Shown here: piece by piece, positions 6,715 to 15,113 of the stretch
Layout: each line of letters begins with the position of its first letter
Position numbering within the stretch: the stretch's first letter is position 1
From: CAZCTC01 sp964501335
GTDB lineage: Bacteria > Chloroflexota > Anaerolineae > B4-G1 > SLSP01
NCBI GenBank assembly: GCA_964501335.1
Contig: CAZCTC010000004.1
Location: 110,980 to 174,979, forward strand
Reading direction: 5' to 3'
Length of the DNA stretch: 64,000 bases
The notes under the pieces: generated by a model
Told to the model about the DNA's origin: nothing
The model's input: the letters and a program-made list of their open reading frames with translations, nothing else
Databases searched by the model: none
Program-made: the position numbers and the translations under genes

Positions 6715-9700
6715 ATGAACGGTTTTTTGAAGTGGTGGCGGACGGCAGGCTTGAATGTCCTGTTAGTCGTTTCGCTGCTGGCATCGGCGATGCCGGTTTC
6801 GGCGCAGGCGATGGTCCCGGCCATTGCCCCGGCGGATGTTGTGACGGCGCCGGTGCCGCCGGAATTGACCGAGGTGCCGGTCGATGCGGTCGTTGCACCG
6901 ATGCCGACGGAATATGTCGAAACGTTGCCGGAACTGGTGACGGTTACTCCGGAGCCGCCCGAGGCTATCGGTACGGCTCAGGCGACGACGACGCCGGAGC
7001 CGAAGGTGAGTGCGACGCCGACGGTCACGCCGACGGGGCGGAGGCGGATGTCCGCTTCTACCGATGCAGCTTCTTTTCAGGGATGGAAGCCTTCGTTCAA
7101 CCGGCCGACCGTTTCTCTTTTCCGCGGAGCGGCTACTTACAGTACTAAAATCGAGGTTCCGGCCGGTCGGGGCGGTGTGCAGCCTGATCTGACGTTGAAT
7201 TACAACAGCAGCCGGGTGGACGGGATTTTCACCTGGGCCGAAAGCGATTGGGTCGGCGTGGGGTGGGCCATGGGGCTCCCGGAAGTGGTGCGTACCGGCA
7301 CTTATATGGATATGAACAGCGATGCTTCTTCTTCCTGGTATGTCCGGGGGACGCAGTTTACGTTATTATTGAACGGCACCGGTTATGAACTCAAGGCCGG
7401 GCCGGGCGTGACGAATGAAAACGCCGGGCGGTATTATGCCAAGGATGCTCCCCAAATCCGGATCGATCTGGTTAACGAGACAGCTCCTCATGCTTTAGGG
7501 CAAACCTGGTACATCACGATGCCGAACGGGATCAGCTATCGCCTGGGCTATAATCAGGATTCCGAACAGGTGGTCGGCGATCAGGGCGACGGCTCTGACT
7601 TTGTTTATCGCTGGCGCATGGACCAGATGCGCGATCGCTCGGGCAATCTGATGGAAGCCAGCTATCGGGAATCGCAAGATTACGGCTTTCCCCTGCACAA
7701 TCGAGCCAGTGCTTTGGAAGAAATCCGTTACAACAATTACATCAGCAACGGTACCACGTATTGGATGACCAAAGTAAAATTCAATCTGGTGACCGATAGT
7801 TTCGACCATCACAGCAATGTGCCGGGGGTATCTGAGCGGCAGGCCCTGCACAGCAACGGCCGAATCGATAGCATCGAGATCCAGCAGATGAACACGGTGA
7901 TGCGACGCTATCAATTCACCTATGCTGCCGGCAATGTGGCGGGGGGATCTGGATCGATGGGGCCCATGTTCCGGTTGACCGAAATTCAACAGCGCAACGG
8001 GGACAACAGTGCCGGGCTGCCGAGCACCAAATTCACTTACACGGATAAAGAAAACCGGTATTTCGACTCCACTTGTACGGTTAACTGTGAATATCGATGG
8101 GCAACCTTTGCTTATCCCCGCCTGACCCGGATTGAAAACGGTTATGGTGGGAAGATGGAATTCGATTATTTGCAGGATGACACGACCACCCCGAATTCTT
8201 ATTCGACCGGCTATGCCTACCGGGTGAGCCAGATGCGGGTTTACGACGGCATCCACACGGCCCCGGTGACGTCGACGTATACTTATGCGGTGCCGTCCTA
8301 TGATCCGGGGCTGCTGGGCTGTCCGGTGGTGACCGAGACGATCACCGACCGGGACGGTTCATTCCTTGCCCGGAGTGAGCATTATTTCCATATCGACGGC
8401 AAGGATTCCTGGCGGCTGGGTCGGGAATATCGGGCTCAGCACTACGACAGCTCCGGACGGTTGTTGTCCAAAAATGAAACGACCTGGGATGTGATTCCGG
8501 TGCCGTTGAGCGATTTGAAGACGACGCTGGGGGTGCGGGAAGAGGTGGTGAGCACCGATTATACGGTCGTGCCGACCCAAACCCGGCGGACGGCTTACCG
8601 CTACGATACGTATGGGAATGCAGTCCAAACCCTGGATTACGGCAACACGATGCCGGTGGTGAACGGCGGTTTTGAAGCCGGATTGAGCAACTGGACGGTC
8701 TATGGCGCTACGCCTTCCGTGATTACGTCGACGGACACGGGCATTGCTTTTGCCGGCAATGCCATCTTGCAGATGACCGGTCAGGGTTTCATCTATCAGG
8801 ATCTCCCGGGATTGATTCCGGGGGAATTCTATGTGGCGCGGGCTTTGGTGCGGAAGAGCGGGACGACGAATTCGCAATTTGTGCTGGCGATGCACAGCAG
8901 CGATACTACGAATCCGTTGGGGACGACCGTTACTCCGGGAACGACCTGGACTTCGGTGACCCTCACCTTCCAGGCCATGCAAAACGGGTTCGGACGGCTC
9001 TATCTGCGCTATTATTCCGGCAGCGACACGATTTACGTGGATGAGGTTTCTGTGGCGCGTCAGGCCGATACGCTGGACGATCGGCTGACCTATCGGGGCT
9101 ATTCTTATATCGATACGGCCGGCAAGTGGTTCATCCTGCCCTGGTATGAGAATATCCATGGCGAGATGGGGCCCAACGTCGAAGCGACCCTGAAGACTCA
9201 AACCATCACTTATTACGACGACACCGACGGTGTGGCATCCCATATGGGACAGACCTCCCAGATTACCCGCGGGCTGGCCACGATGCAGCTGACGGGGATT
9301 TACAACACGATTGCTCCGTTAAAGTATATTACGACGGGAGTTCAGTACGACGGTTACGGCAATGCGGTGCTCTCCATCGACGCCAACAAAAAGTCGACCA
9401 CGACGGAGTATGACTCCCTCTACCATATCTATCCGCTCCGGATTACCAATGCGTTGGGGCAATTTACGGCGCTGGATTATTACGGCGTCGGCAGCGTCGG
9501 GCTGAACGGGCAGTTGCCCGGGCTGCTGCGGCGGATTTGGGATACCAATCATGGAGTCGACGGCGACGGCATCAGCACGCTGGGGGCCATGACCGGGATC
9601 TACGATACCTTCGGCCGGCTGATCAAACTGATCAAACCGGGCGATTCGGAGGCGTTGCCGACGGAATCGTGGGGCTATTACGACAACAATGTCAACTATT

Positions 9701-12700
9701 CGACCAATCCTCCCACCCCGTTGTTGGTTACCCACTTTGTGCGGCAGGAGAGCGGTGTGGCCTGGGGTGTGGCCGGTTTTGGGACCGAGGAAGCAACCTA
9801 TTACGACGGTCTGGGCCAGGTGATTCAGACGCAGAGCCCGGGCTCGGGTTGGAATGTGAACACTTATCTGGGCCAGCAGGTGGTTCAATCGACCCAGTAC
9901 GACGGCGCGGGGCGGGTGGTGGCTCAGTCGCTTCCTTACACCAAGGCTCAATGGAGCGCCTCGCCTTATTATCAATACCAGGATCCGGCCAGCAATGCCG
10001 CCATTTTGTGGAGCACGACGAAGTACAATGTGTTGGGGCAGGCGGTGCAGGTCGTGCGGCCCGATCAATCCAAAACGACTGCTTTGGGTCTGGGCGGTTT
10101 TGCCCGGGTGGAGAGTTCCAGCGGGCAGGTGAAGGTTTCCATGCAGGATGGACGGGGGCAGACGGTCCGCGAGGACGAACTGTTGCCGATCTTCGACGAG
10201 AAATTCATCAATTCAGCTTTTGCCGGCACCGGCTACTGGGGCGTCTATCAGCCGACCGGCAGCGGCGCCGCCTTTGAAAATGAGGTTTACCATATCTGGA
10301 ATTCCAGCGCCAGCCAGTGGTTCTCTCTGGAACGGTTGACCAATAAGGTCATGGGCCAGGGGAATACGAGCACGGGCACCTACGGCCATGAAGTGCAGGT
10401 CGATTTTATGGCCAATGCCACGACGGCCAATCCCCATCTGGTGTTGGATACCAATAGCGCGCCCACGCATCGCTGCGGTATCGGGGTGGAGAACGGCAAG
10501 ATTTCGATGGAGGTCATCACCAACACGGCCAGCGCCTACTTTACTCTCTTCTCGGCCATCAAGGCCAATACCTGGTACCGCGGCGTGATCCGTCTGGAAG
10601 CGCAGGGGCAATGCCGCGTGGAAGTCTGGGAACGGGACAATCCTGCCGAGCATCGGGCGGCCGAGTATGAGATCGATCCGGCCGATATCGCTCGTTCTCT
10701 GCATTTCCATGCCTATCTTTTGAATGGAAATATCTGGATCGATAACTATCGCGAGTCGGCGATTCAGAAGACCCTGTACAATTACGATGTCATCGGCAAT
10801 CTGACCTCGGTGGTGGACACACTCTACAATACCACCGTTATGACCTATAATACGTTGGGGCAAAAGATCGCCATGAAGGATCCCGATATGGGGGTCTGGT
10901 ACTATACCTATGATCCTGCCGGCAATCTGTTGACCCAGGTCGATGCCCGCCGGCGGGCCATGGCTTTCTGGTACGACGATCTCAACCGGCTGATTGTCAA
11001 AGCGGACGGCGGGGCCAATCGGGACAGCAGCTATACCCGGCCGGCCGACTGGAACGGTTTGAGCGTTCTGGCGCGGTATTACTACGATGAAGTGACGGGC
11101 GTTTACGGAAACGGACAGCGGACCCGAATGACGGACAGCAGCGGTACGACGTCCTGGCAATACGATAAATGGGGCCGGATGGAAAAAGAGATCAAGACCA
11201 TTACCGGTGCTCCCAGCACTTTTGAGACGCAGTTGGCTTACAATGCGCGCAATGATGTGACCTTAATTACCTACCCGGGATATGGGGGAATGGTTGAGAC
11301 GAATTTCAATGAACGGGGACTGCCGAGTTCCCTATCCTATTTCTGTACGGGCTGCAGTGGTTCGTTTGTCACGGGGGCCAGTTATGATTATATGAATCGG
11401 CTGACCGGCCTGACTTACGGCAACGGGGTTGCCGATGCCTATCAGTACGATGCGCTTGACGGGCGGGTGCGGCAGATGACGACCACCCTGAATTCTTCTG
11501 TGATGATGAATTTATGGTACGGTTACGATCCGGCCGGCAATGTCCGCACCATCCAGGACCGGACCCGCGATGAGATTTCCTGGTATCGTTACGACAGCCT
11601 GGACCGGCTGATATCGTTCCAACCCCTTTCTCAGAGCAATGTGGAGATCGGCATCTATGCCCGGGGTACGATGCAGGACAATGTCTGGCCGACGATGCAG
11701 TTGTGGGTCGACCGGGTGCTGGTGAAGGAATGGGTGGTGAATTCGGCGACGGATCAAACTTATACGGCGAATGCCCCCATCAGTTCAGGCAGTGAAGTGG
11801 CCGTGGTCTTTGCCAATGCCAAAGGATCGCGGTCGCTGACCGTAAGCGGTGGTTATATCGTGGCCGGCATTTTGGTCAGTTTGTCGCCGGGATCTTTCCG
11901 TTATGACCGCGGCTCGGGGGCGGCCGGGTTCGACGATCAGAATGTCACCCTTTATACCGGCAGCAGCGGTTGGTATATGGCGGAGAACGGCGCTTTGCGC
12001 ATGACCGTGGGTACCAGCCCGGCCATCTCTGGGGACGGGGAGAGCTATACTTACAATGCGACCGGGAATATGACCTCCAAGGCGGGGGTGACTTATTCCT
12101 ACGGCAATGCGGCCCATATCCATGGTGTCAGTGCTCGTTCCAACGGCGATTCGTTCACTTACGACGAGAACGGCAATATGCTCTCCCGGACGATCAACGG
12201 GCAGACCTACGTTCAGACTTTCGATCTGGAAAACCGGCTCGCTTCCGTGACGGTGGGCGGCCAGGTGACGACCTTCACGTATGACGGCGACGGCAAACTG
12301 GCCAAAAAGGTCGTTTCCGGCGGGGCCACGACCTACTACGTCAACGGGATCTACGAACTGAAGGGTACCGAAGCGAAGAGCTATTACTCGTTCGGCGGCA
12401 AGCAGGTGGCGATGATGACCGTTAATAACGGTTACTATCCCGGTCGCCAGATCACCTATCTGCACGGCGACCATCTGGGTTCGGGCAGCTATTCGACCAA
12501 CAACAGCGGCCTGATGGTCGGCGTGATGCGCTACAAGCCCTTCGGCGCGGCGCGCTCCGGCTTCAACCCGGGCAACTTCGGCACCGACCGGCTCTTCACC
12601 GGCCAGCGGCAGGAAGCGACGCTGGGGCTCTATGACTACAATGCGCGCTACTACGATCCCGAGCTGGGGCGGTTTATCAGTGCGGACAGCATTGTGCCGG

Positions 12701-13512
12701 GGGTTTCGGCCAACGCGGTCGGCTATTTCGCCGGCGCCCGCCTGACGCCGTTGACGGTCAATCTGGGCGAATTCCCGGCCCAGGTCCATGCGGAGAACGC
12801 CGAGATCACGGTTTATGGGCCTTTCTATGCCTGGAGCGGGAAGATCCGCCAGCAGCATGTGGTGCCTTCCGGCCCGGCGAATCCTCAGACTTTGAACCGG
12901 TACAGCTATGTGCTGAATAATCCCCTGCAATATGTGGATCCGACGGGACACGAACATCTACCTGGATATGACATAATACGCCTTACTGAATACGAAGGTA
13001 GACGCTTACTCAGGTTTTTGAATGCTGTGATAGATTTTGATGCGAGGTATGGAGGTGTAGTTGGCTATGTTGCTAGCTTTCTTTCAACTGCGGGGGGAGC
13101 GTTAGCAGCAACAGGAGGAGCATTGGCAACGGCTATCGGTCCTCAATTGGTGCCTTTAGTTGTGCTGATAGCAGCGCTAGGAATTTCATATGGTGTGACT
13201 ATAGCAGAGATAAAGCTTTTGCGAGATGCTCTACAAGTGGCTCTTTCTTCAGAGACTCCTGGTATTACATTGACATTGTGGCATGACTTTCTCTGTACTG
13301 GGGTTGGAATAAATGGTAATGATGCGTATTACACTCCTATTGGTATTGAGGATTTTAGTTTTACGCATTTAATTCTAAAATTGTGGTGGGGGGTAGATCA
13401 GTTTAATCATCCAGATACTTCATATCATCCCCATGAGGTAGAACCTGTGTACTCTAATTTGGAGGTTATGGACGAATATCGTTCATACCTAGAACAAAAA
13501 GCGGATTATTGA
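6715..13512 (+). CDS. Secreted RHS/YD-repeat protein with lectin-like inserts and a foreign C-terminal tip (polymorphic toxin candidate)
   Basis: 2265 residues. ATG 6715 is chosen because GGAGG sits eight bases upstream and a signal peptide follows directly (basic start, hydrophobic 12-28, PVSAQA). A Pro/Thr-rich linker leads to a SpvB/TcdB-like segment (GRGGVQPDLTLNYNSS). Dozens of YD repeats follow. They are interrupted by a jelly-roll-like domain near 650-790, a second near 1160-1350, and a Ca-dependent xylan-binding-module-like domain near 1640-1760 (IYARGTMQ, LWVDRVLVKEW). The RHS core ends in YDYNARYYDPELGRFISADS and, near residue 2075, DPTGHE. The last 185 residues are encoded by much more AT-rich DNA and include a Gly/Ala-rich hydrophobic stretch of about 50 residues. 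By family knowledge the shell encloses a C-terminal effector. The tip resembles no toxin I know. Confidence 0.9.
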   Translation: MNGFLKWWRTAGLNVLLVVSLLASAMPVSAQAMVPAIAPADVVTAPVPPELTEVPVDAVVAPMPTEYVETLPELVTVTPEPPEAIGTAQATTTPEPKVSATPTVTPTGRRRMSASTDAASFQGWKPSFNRPTVSLFRGAATYSTKIEVPAGRGGVQPDLTLNYNSSRVDGIFTWAESDWVGVGWAMGLPEVVRTGTYMDMNSDASSSWYVRGTQFTLLLNGTGYELKAGPGVTNENAGRYYAKDAPQIRIDLVNETAPHALGQTWYITMPNGISYRLGYNQDSEQVVGDQGDGSDFVYRWRMDQMRDRSGNLMEASYRESQDYGFPLHNRASALEEIRYNNYISNGTTYWMTKVKFNLVTDSFDHHSNVPGVSERQALHSNGRIDSIEIQQMNTVMRRYQFTYAAGNVAGGSGSMGPMFRLTEIQQRNGDNSAGLPSTKFTYTDKENRYFDSTCTVNCEYRWATFAYPRLTRIENGYGGKMEFDYLQDDTTTPNSYSTGYAYRVSQMRVYDGIHTAPVTSTYTYAVPSYDPGLLGCPVVTETITDRDGSFLARSEHYFHIDGKDSWRLGREYRAQHYDSSGRLLSKNETTWDVIPVPLSDLKTTLGVREEVVSTDYTVVPTQTRRTAYRYDTYGNAVQTLDYGNTMPVVNGGFEAGLSNWTVYGATPSVITSTDTGIAFAGNAILQMTGQGFIYQDLPGLIPGEFYVARALVRKSGTTNSQFVLAMHSSDTTNPLGTTVTPGTTWTSVTLTFQAMQNGFGRLYLRYYSGSDTIYVDEVSVARQADTLDDRLTYRGYSYIDTAGKWFILPWYENIHGEMGPNVEATLKTQTITYYDDTDGVASHMGQTSQITRGLATMQLTGIYNTIAPLKYITTGVQYDGYGNAVLSIDANKKSTTTEYDSLYHIYPLRITNALGQFTALDYYGVGSVGLNGQLPGLLRRIWDTNHGVDGDGISTLGAMTGIYDTFGRLIKLIKPGDSEALPTESWGYYDNNVNYSTNPPTPLLVTHFVRQESGVAWGVAGFGTEEATYYDGLGQVIQTQSPGSGWNVNTYLGQQVVQSTQYDGAGRVVAQSLPYTKAQWSASPYYQYQDPASNAAILWSTTKYNVLGQAVQVVRPDQSKTTALGLGGFARVESSSGQVKVSMQDGRGQTVREDELLPIFDEKFINSAFAGTGYWGVYQPTGSGAAFENEVYHIWNSSASQWFSLERLTNKVMGQGNTSTGTYGHEVQVDFMANATTANPHLVLDTNSAPTHRCGIGVENGKISMEVITNTASAYFTLFSAIKANTWYRGVIRLEAQGQCRVEVWERDNPAEHRAAEYEIDPADIARSLHFHAYLLNGNIWIDNYRESAIQKTLYNYDVIGNLTSVVDTLYNTTVMTYNTLGQKIAMKDPDMGVWYYTYDPAGNLLTQVDARRRAMAFWYDDLNRLIVKADGGANRDSSYTRPADWNGLSVLARYYYDEVTGVYGNGQRTRMTDSSGTTSWQYDKWGRMEKEIKTITGAPSTFETQLAYNARNDVTLITYPGYGGMVETNFNERGLPSSLSYFCTGCSGSFVTGASYDYMNRLTGLTYGNGVADAYQYDALDGRVRQMTTTLNSSVMMNLWYGYDPAGNVRTIQDRTRDEISWYRYDSLDRLISFQPLSQSNVEIGIYARGTMQDNVWPTMQLWVDRVLVKEWVVNSATDQTYTANAPISSGSEVAVVFANAKGSRSLTVSGGYIVAGILVSLSPGSFRYDRGSGAAGFDDQNVTLYTGSSGWYMAENGALRMTVGTSPAISGDGESYTYNATGNMTSKAGVTYSYGNAAHIHGVSARSNGDSFTYDENGNMLSRTINGQTYVQTFDLENRLASVTVGGQVTTFTYDGDGKLAKKVVSGGATTYYVNGIYELKGTEAKSYYSFGGKQVAMMTVNNGYYPGRQITYLHGDHLGSGSYSTNNSGLMVGVMRYKPFGAARSGFNPGNFGTDRLFTGQRQEATLGLYDYNARYYDPELGRFISADSIVPGVSANAVGYFAGARLTPLTVNLGEFPAQVHAENAEITVYGPFYAWSGKIRQQHVVPSGPANPQTLNRYSYVLNNPLQYVDPTGHEHLPGYDIIRLTEYEGRRLLRFLNAVIDFDARYGGVVGYVASFLSTAGGALAATGGALATAIGPQLVPLVVLIAALGISYGVTIAEIKLLRDALQVALSSETPGITLTLWHDFLCTGVGINGNDAYYTPIGIEDFSFTHLILKLWWGVDQFNHPDTSYHPHEVEPVYSNLEVMDEYRSYLEQKADY

Positions 13513-13571
13513 TAGGAGGAAATATTAATGGAGAATATTGGGTTGTAGTGTGAATTAAATGTTTCGGATTT

Positions 13572-13603
13572 CCTGGGAGCAATGCTCCCAGGTTCTTTTT
13601 TTT
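13572..13603 (+). terminator. Terminator after the RHS gene
   Basis: Arms CCTGGGAGC (13572-13580) and GCTCCCAGG (13584-13592) with loop AAT, followed by TTC and nine T. It is a textbook intrinsic terminator 60 bases after the stop, and separates the RHS gene from the small gene at 13758. Confidence 0.9.
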
Positions 13604-13617
13604 GTGAGAGATGAAAG

Positions 13618-13684
13618 GCTGGATGTGGAGGCGAGAGTTTTTTGTTCATGTTTTCGCGTGCTTTCTGAAGCCTATGAAAATATG
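13618..13684 (+). repeat. Interspersed hairpin element, copy 5 (forward, degenerate)
   Basis: Starts within the linker (GCTGGATGTGGAGGCGAGAG), has lost the GTCCCGC end, and carries a decayed hairpin (13647-13684, loop TCTG) whose right arm no longer matches the middle of the left arm. It is directly after the RHS terminator. Confidence 0.65.
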
Positions 13685-13757
13685 GTTCTTTTTTCTCCCG
13701 TGTTCTGAGGTTAAATGGGTATGTTTTTGATATGTTATTTGAGAATGACAAGGAGGA

Positions 13758-13994
13758 GTGATGAGGAATTTAGTTGAGAAATATGCAATTTGGGTAAAAG
13801 ATAATCCTTTCAGAAGAGCATCGGTTTTTTTTGTATTATCAAATATTATGTATACTCTTTTGATGTGTGCGTATTATTTTTCCGGTTCTATTTCCAGTCC
13901 CTGGGTGGGAGGGGGTATTCCTTTCATTGGTTTTTGTGTGTTGACAATAGGGCTTTACTTTTATGAAAAATACAAGATTAAAGCTTCAAAATGA
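13758..13994 (+). CDS. Small two-helix membrane protein downstream of the RHS tip
   Basis: 78 residues, not recognised. ATG 13758 follows AAGGAGGAGTG. Two hydrophobic segments are visible, about 19-41 (RRASVFFVLSNIMYTLLMC) and 50-68 (GGIPFIGFCVLTIGLYF), with a Lys-rich cytoplasmic-type tail. The DNA is AT-rich like the RHS tip and unlike the GC-rich backbone. Its position as the first gene after a toxin-like C-terminus, in the same direction, makes it a candidate immunity protein. That is inference from position only; a terminator and a repeat copy stand between the two genes, which weakens it. Confidence 0.6.
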   Translation: MMRNLVEKYAIWVKDNPFRRASVFFVLSNIMYTLLMCAYYFSGSISSPWVGGGIPFIGFCVLTIGLYFYEKYKIKASK

Positions 13995-14073
13995 TGTCAC
14001 GGATATCGCGATTACGCCGGATGGAGCGGTCTGGTTTGCTACGCGGGTGGGGCTTTCGCGCTACCTGCCGTAG
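13963..14073 (+). pseudogene. Remnant of a beta-propeller (two-component-regulator-propeller-like) gene
   Basis: In the frame of ATG 13963, the bases from 13993 to the TAG at 14071-14073 read DVTDIAITPDGAVWFATRVG then LSRYLP. This is a classic propeller-blade repeat (an Asp-Gly turn, VWFAT, then G-[LI]-S-[RK]-Y). Composition jumps from AT-rich to GC-rich exactly at this point, inside the 3' end of the preceding small gene, which suggests a recombination junction that left only the last blade of a larger gene. A functional 36-residue protein is unlikely. Confidence 0.6.
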
Positions 14074-14245
14074 AGGGGGTGGGTGGGACAGGCCCGGGTG
14101 CAGGCCCCCTCCCCATCCCTCCCCCCTGCAGTTGTACAGGCTCGACGCGCTTTCAGGCGACTTTTTGCGGAGATCCGTTGCCTGCATGAGCGTGAGGGGG
14201 AGGGGGTAAGAGAGCGTATCGCCGGGGTTGACTCTGGGAAAAAAC

Positions 14246-14300
14246 ATATTTTGGCGCGCATTCTGATGCGCGCCAAAATATAAATAAACTTTCCCTCCGT
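14246..14300 (-). repeat. Interspersed hairpin element, copy 6 (reverse, truncated)
   Basis: Perfect 16-bp hairpin, arms 14246-14261 and 14266-14281, loop TCTG, stem core GGCGCGCAT. Only the first part of the linker (AACTTTCCCTCC) follows before the hairpin array begins. Confidence 0.75.
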
Positions 14301-14606
14301 GGGCGGCCATAAAGGCCGCCCCTACAAGGATATCGATGTGCCGGGGCCGGGCGAGGAAACCTCGCCCCTACAAAAACGATCTCTTGTAGGGGTACCCCTT
14401 GTGGGTACCCAATTCTGAAAAATCGCCGGTTTTTATCTTTCGGGTATCTCGAACGAGCCGCTTCGCCCGGAGATAAATCTCCGGGCTATGAACGACGCCC
14501 GGTAAACCGGGCTCAGACCGTCAATTTCACCCTCTGAGCCCCCTTCAGGGGGCGTCGTTTTTAGTGCCGGGATTTATCCCGGCGCGGATCGGCAATTCCT
14601 ATTGCC
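14301..14606. repeat. Array of eight short perfect inverted repeats, each with a different stem
   Basis: Hairpins at 14301-14321, 14349-14367, 14390-14410, 14465-14486, 14497-14512, 14538-14553, 14566-14583 and 14591-14606. Stems are 6-10 bp and loops 2-5 nt, mostly A/T. Examples are GCCCGGAGAT-AA-ATCTCCGGGC and GCCGGGAT-TT-ATCCCGGC. Spacers of 7-54 bases share words such as CGACGC and CCCCTACAA. Not a CRISPR array, because arms and spacing vary. Confidence 0.75.
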
Positions 14607-14649
14607 TGATTTAATTTTTAAAGACCATTGACCCTGAATGGAGGGGGAT

Positions 14650-14982
14650 ATGTTAAGTGCAGTAGTAGGGGGTATTTCTGCGTTTATGGGGTGGTGTCTG
14701 GCGAAACTCTTTGAAGTCTATGGGGTGCCGGCCTTGCATGCTTTTTTCGTAGAGACCTGCGGCATTTCAGAGGCCTGGTTTGGGGCAGGAATTTTACTGG
14801 CAGCATTTTCATTAATGAATGTTTCCTTGTGGATGCTTTGGAAACGAAGAAATCTAGAGGATGATTTTTCTTCAAGGAAAACATGGTTTAGCTATGTTCT
14901 TGTAGCTTTTAGTTGTATGGGGGGTGTTTTAACTCTTTGGGCGTCGGATTATGTGGCGAAAGTTTTTCTGACCCATCCTTGA
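14650..14982 (+). CDS. Small membrane protein, unknown
   Basis: 110 residues, not recognised. I chose ATG 14650 because GGAGG (14640-14644) sits five bases upstream; an ATG at 14638 would overlap that SD. Three hydrophobic segments are visible, about 3-22, 36-56 (FGAGILLAAFSLMNVSLWML) and 74-95 (YVLVAFSCMGGVLTLW), with a charged KRRNLEDDFSSRK loop between the last two. The DNA is more AT-rich than nearby operons. It stands alone between repeats in the RHS island, so an accessory role is likely, but nothing indicates a function. Confidence 0.6.
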   Translation: MLSAVVGGISAFMGWCLAKLFEVYGVPALHAFFVETCGISEAWFGAGILLAAFSLMNVSLWMLWKRRNLEDDFSSRKTWFSYVLVAFSCMGGVLTLWASDYVAKVFLTHP

Positions 14983-15024
14983 GATCCGCTGCCGGGCTGC
15001 CGGGATTGACTCTGGAAAAAGCCC

Positions 15025-15060
15025 ATGTTTTGGCGCGCATTCTGATGCGCGCCAAAACAT
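15025..15060 (-). repeat. Interspersed hairpin element, copy 7 (hairpin only)
   Basis: Perfect 16-bp hairpin, arms 15025-15040 and 15045-15060, loop TCTG. The stem GGCGCGCAT is the same as copy 6, with one pair changed at the outer end (GTT/AAC versus ATT/AAT). The linker is replaced by the terminator of the next gene. Confidence 0.75.
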
Positions 15061-15063
15061 AAC

Positions 15064-15105
15064 CCAAAAAAGCGCTCGCGCGCCGTCCGAGGCGCGCGAG
15101 CGCTT
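15064..15105 (-). terminator. Terminator of the acyP-to-methyltransferase operon
   Basis: On the minus strand a perfect 15-bp hairpin (arms 15091-15105 and 15070-15084, six-base loop) runs straight into six T. It starts 9 bases after the methyltransferase stop. Confidence 0.9.
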
Positions 15106-15113
15106 GTTCAAAA

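Larger units (their letters stand above)
14074..14649. other. Gene-free region with a hairpin array and one repeat copy
   Basis: No gene is supported. It contains a GC-rich tract of C- and G-runs (14074-14240), a truncated reverse hairpin element (14246-14300) and eight successive short inverted repeats (14301-14606). It then runs into the SD of the small gene at 14650. Confidence 0.7.

Noticed and set aside
11785..12957. Open frame of about 390 codons on the minus strand
   Set aside because: Antisense to RHS repeats.
14301..14606. Possible CRISPR array
   Set aside because: Repeats are not identical and spacing is irregular; no cas gene is nearby.
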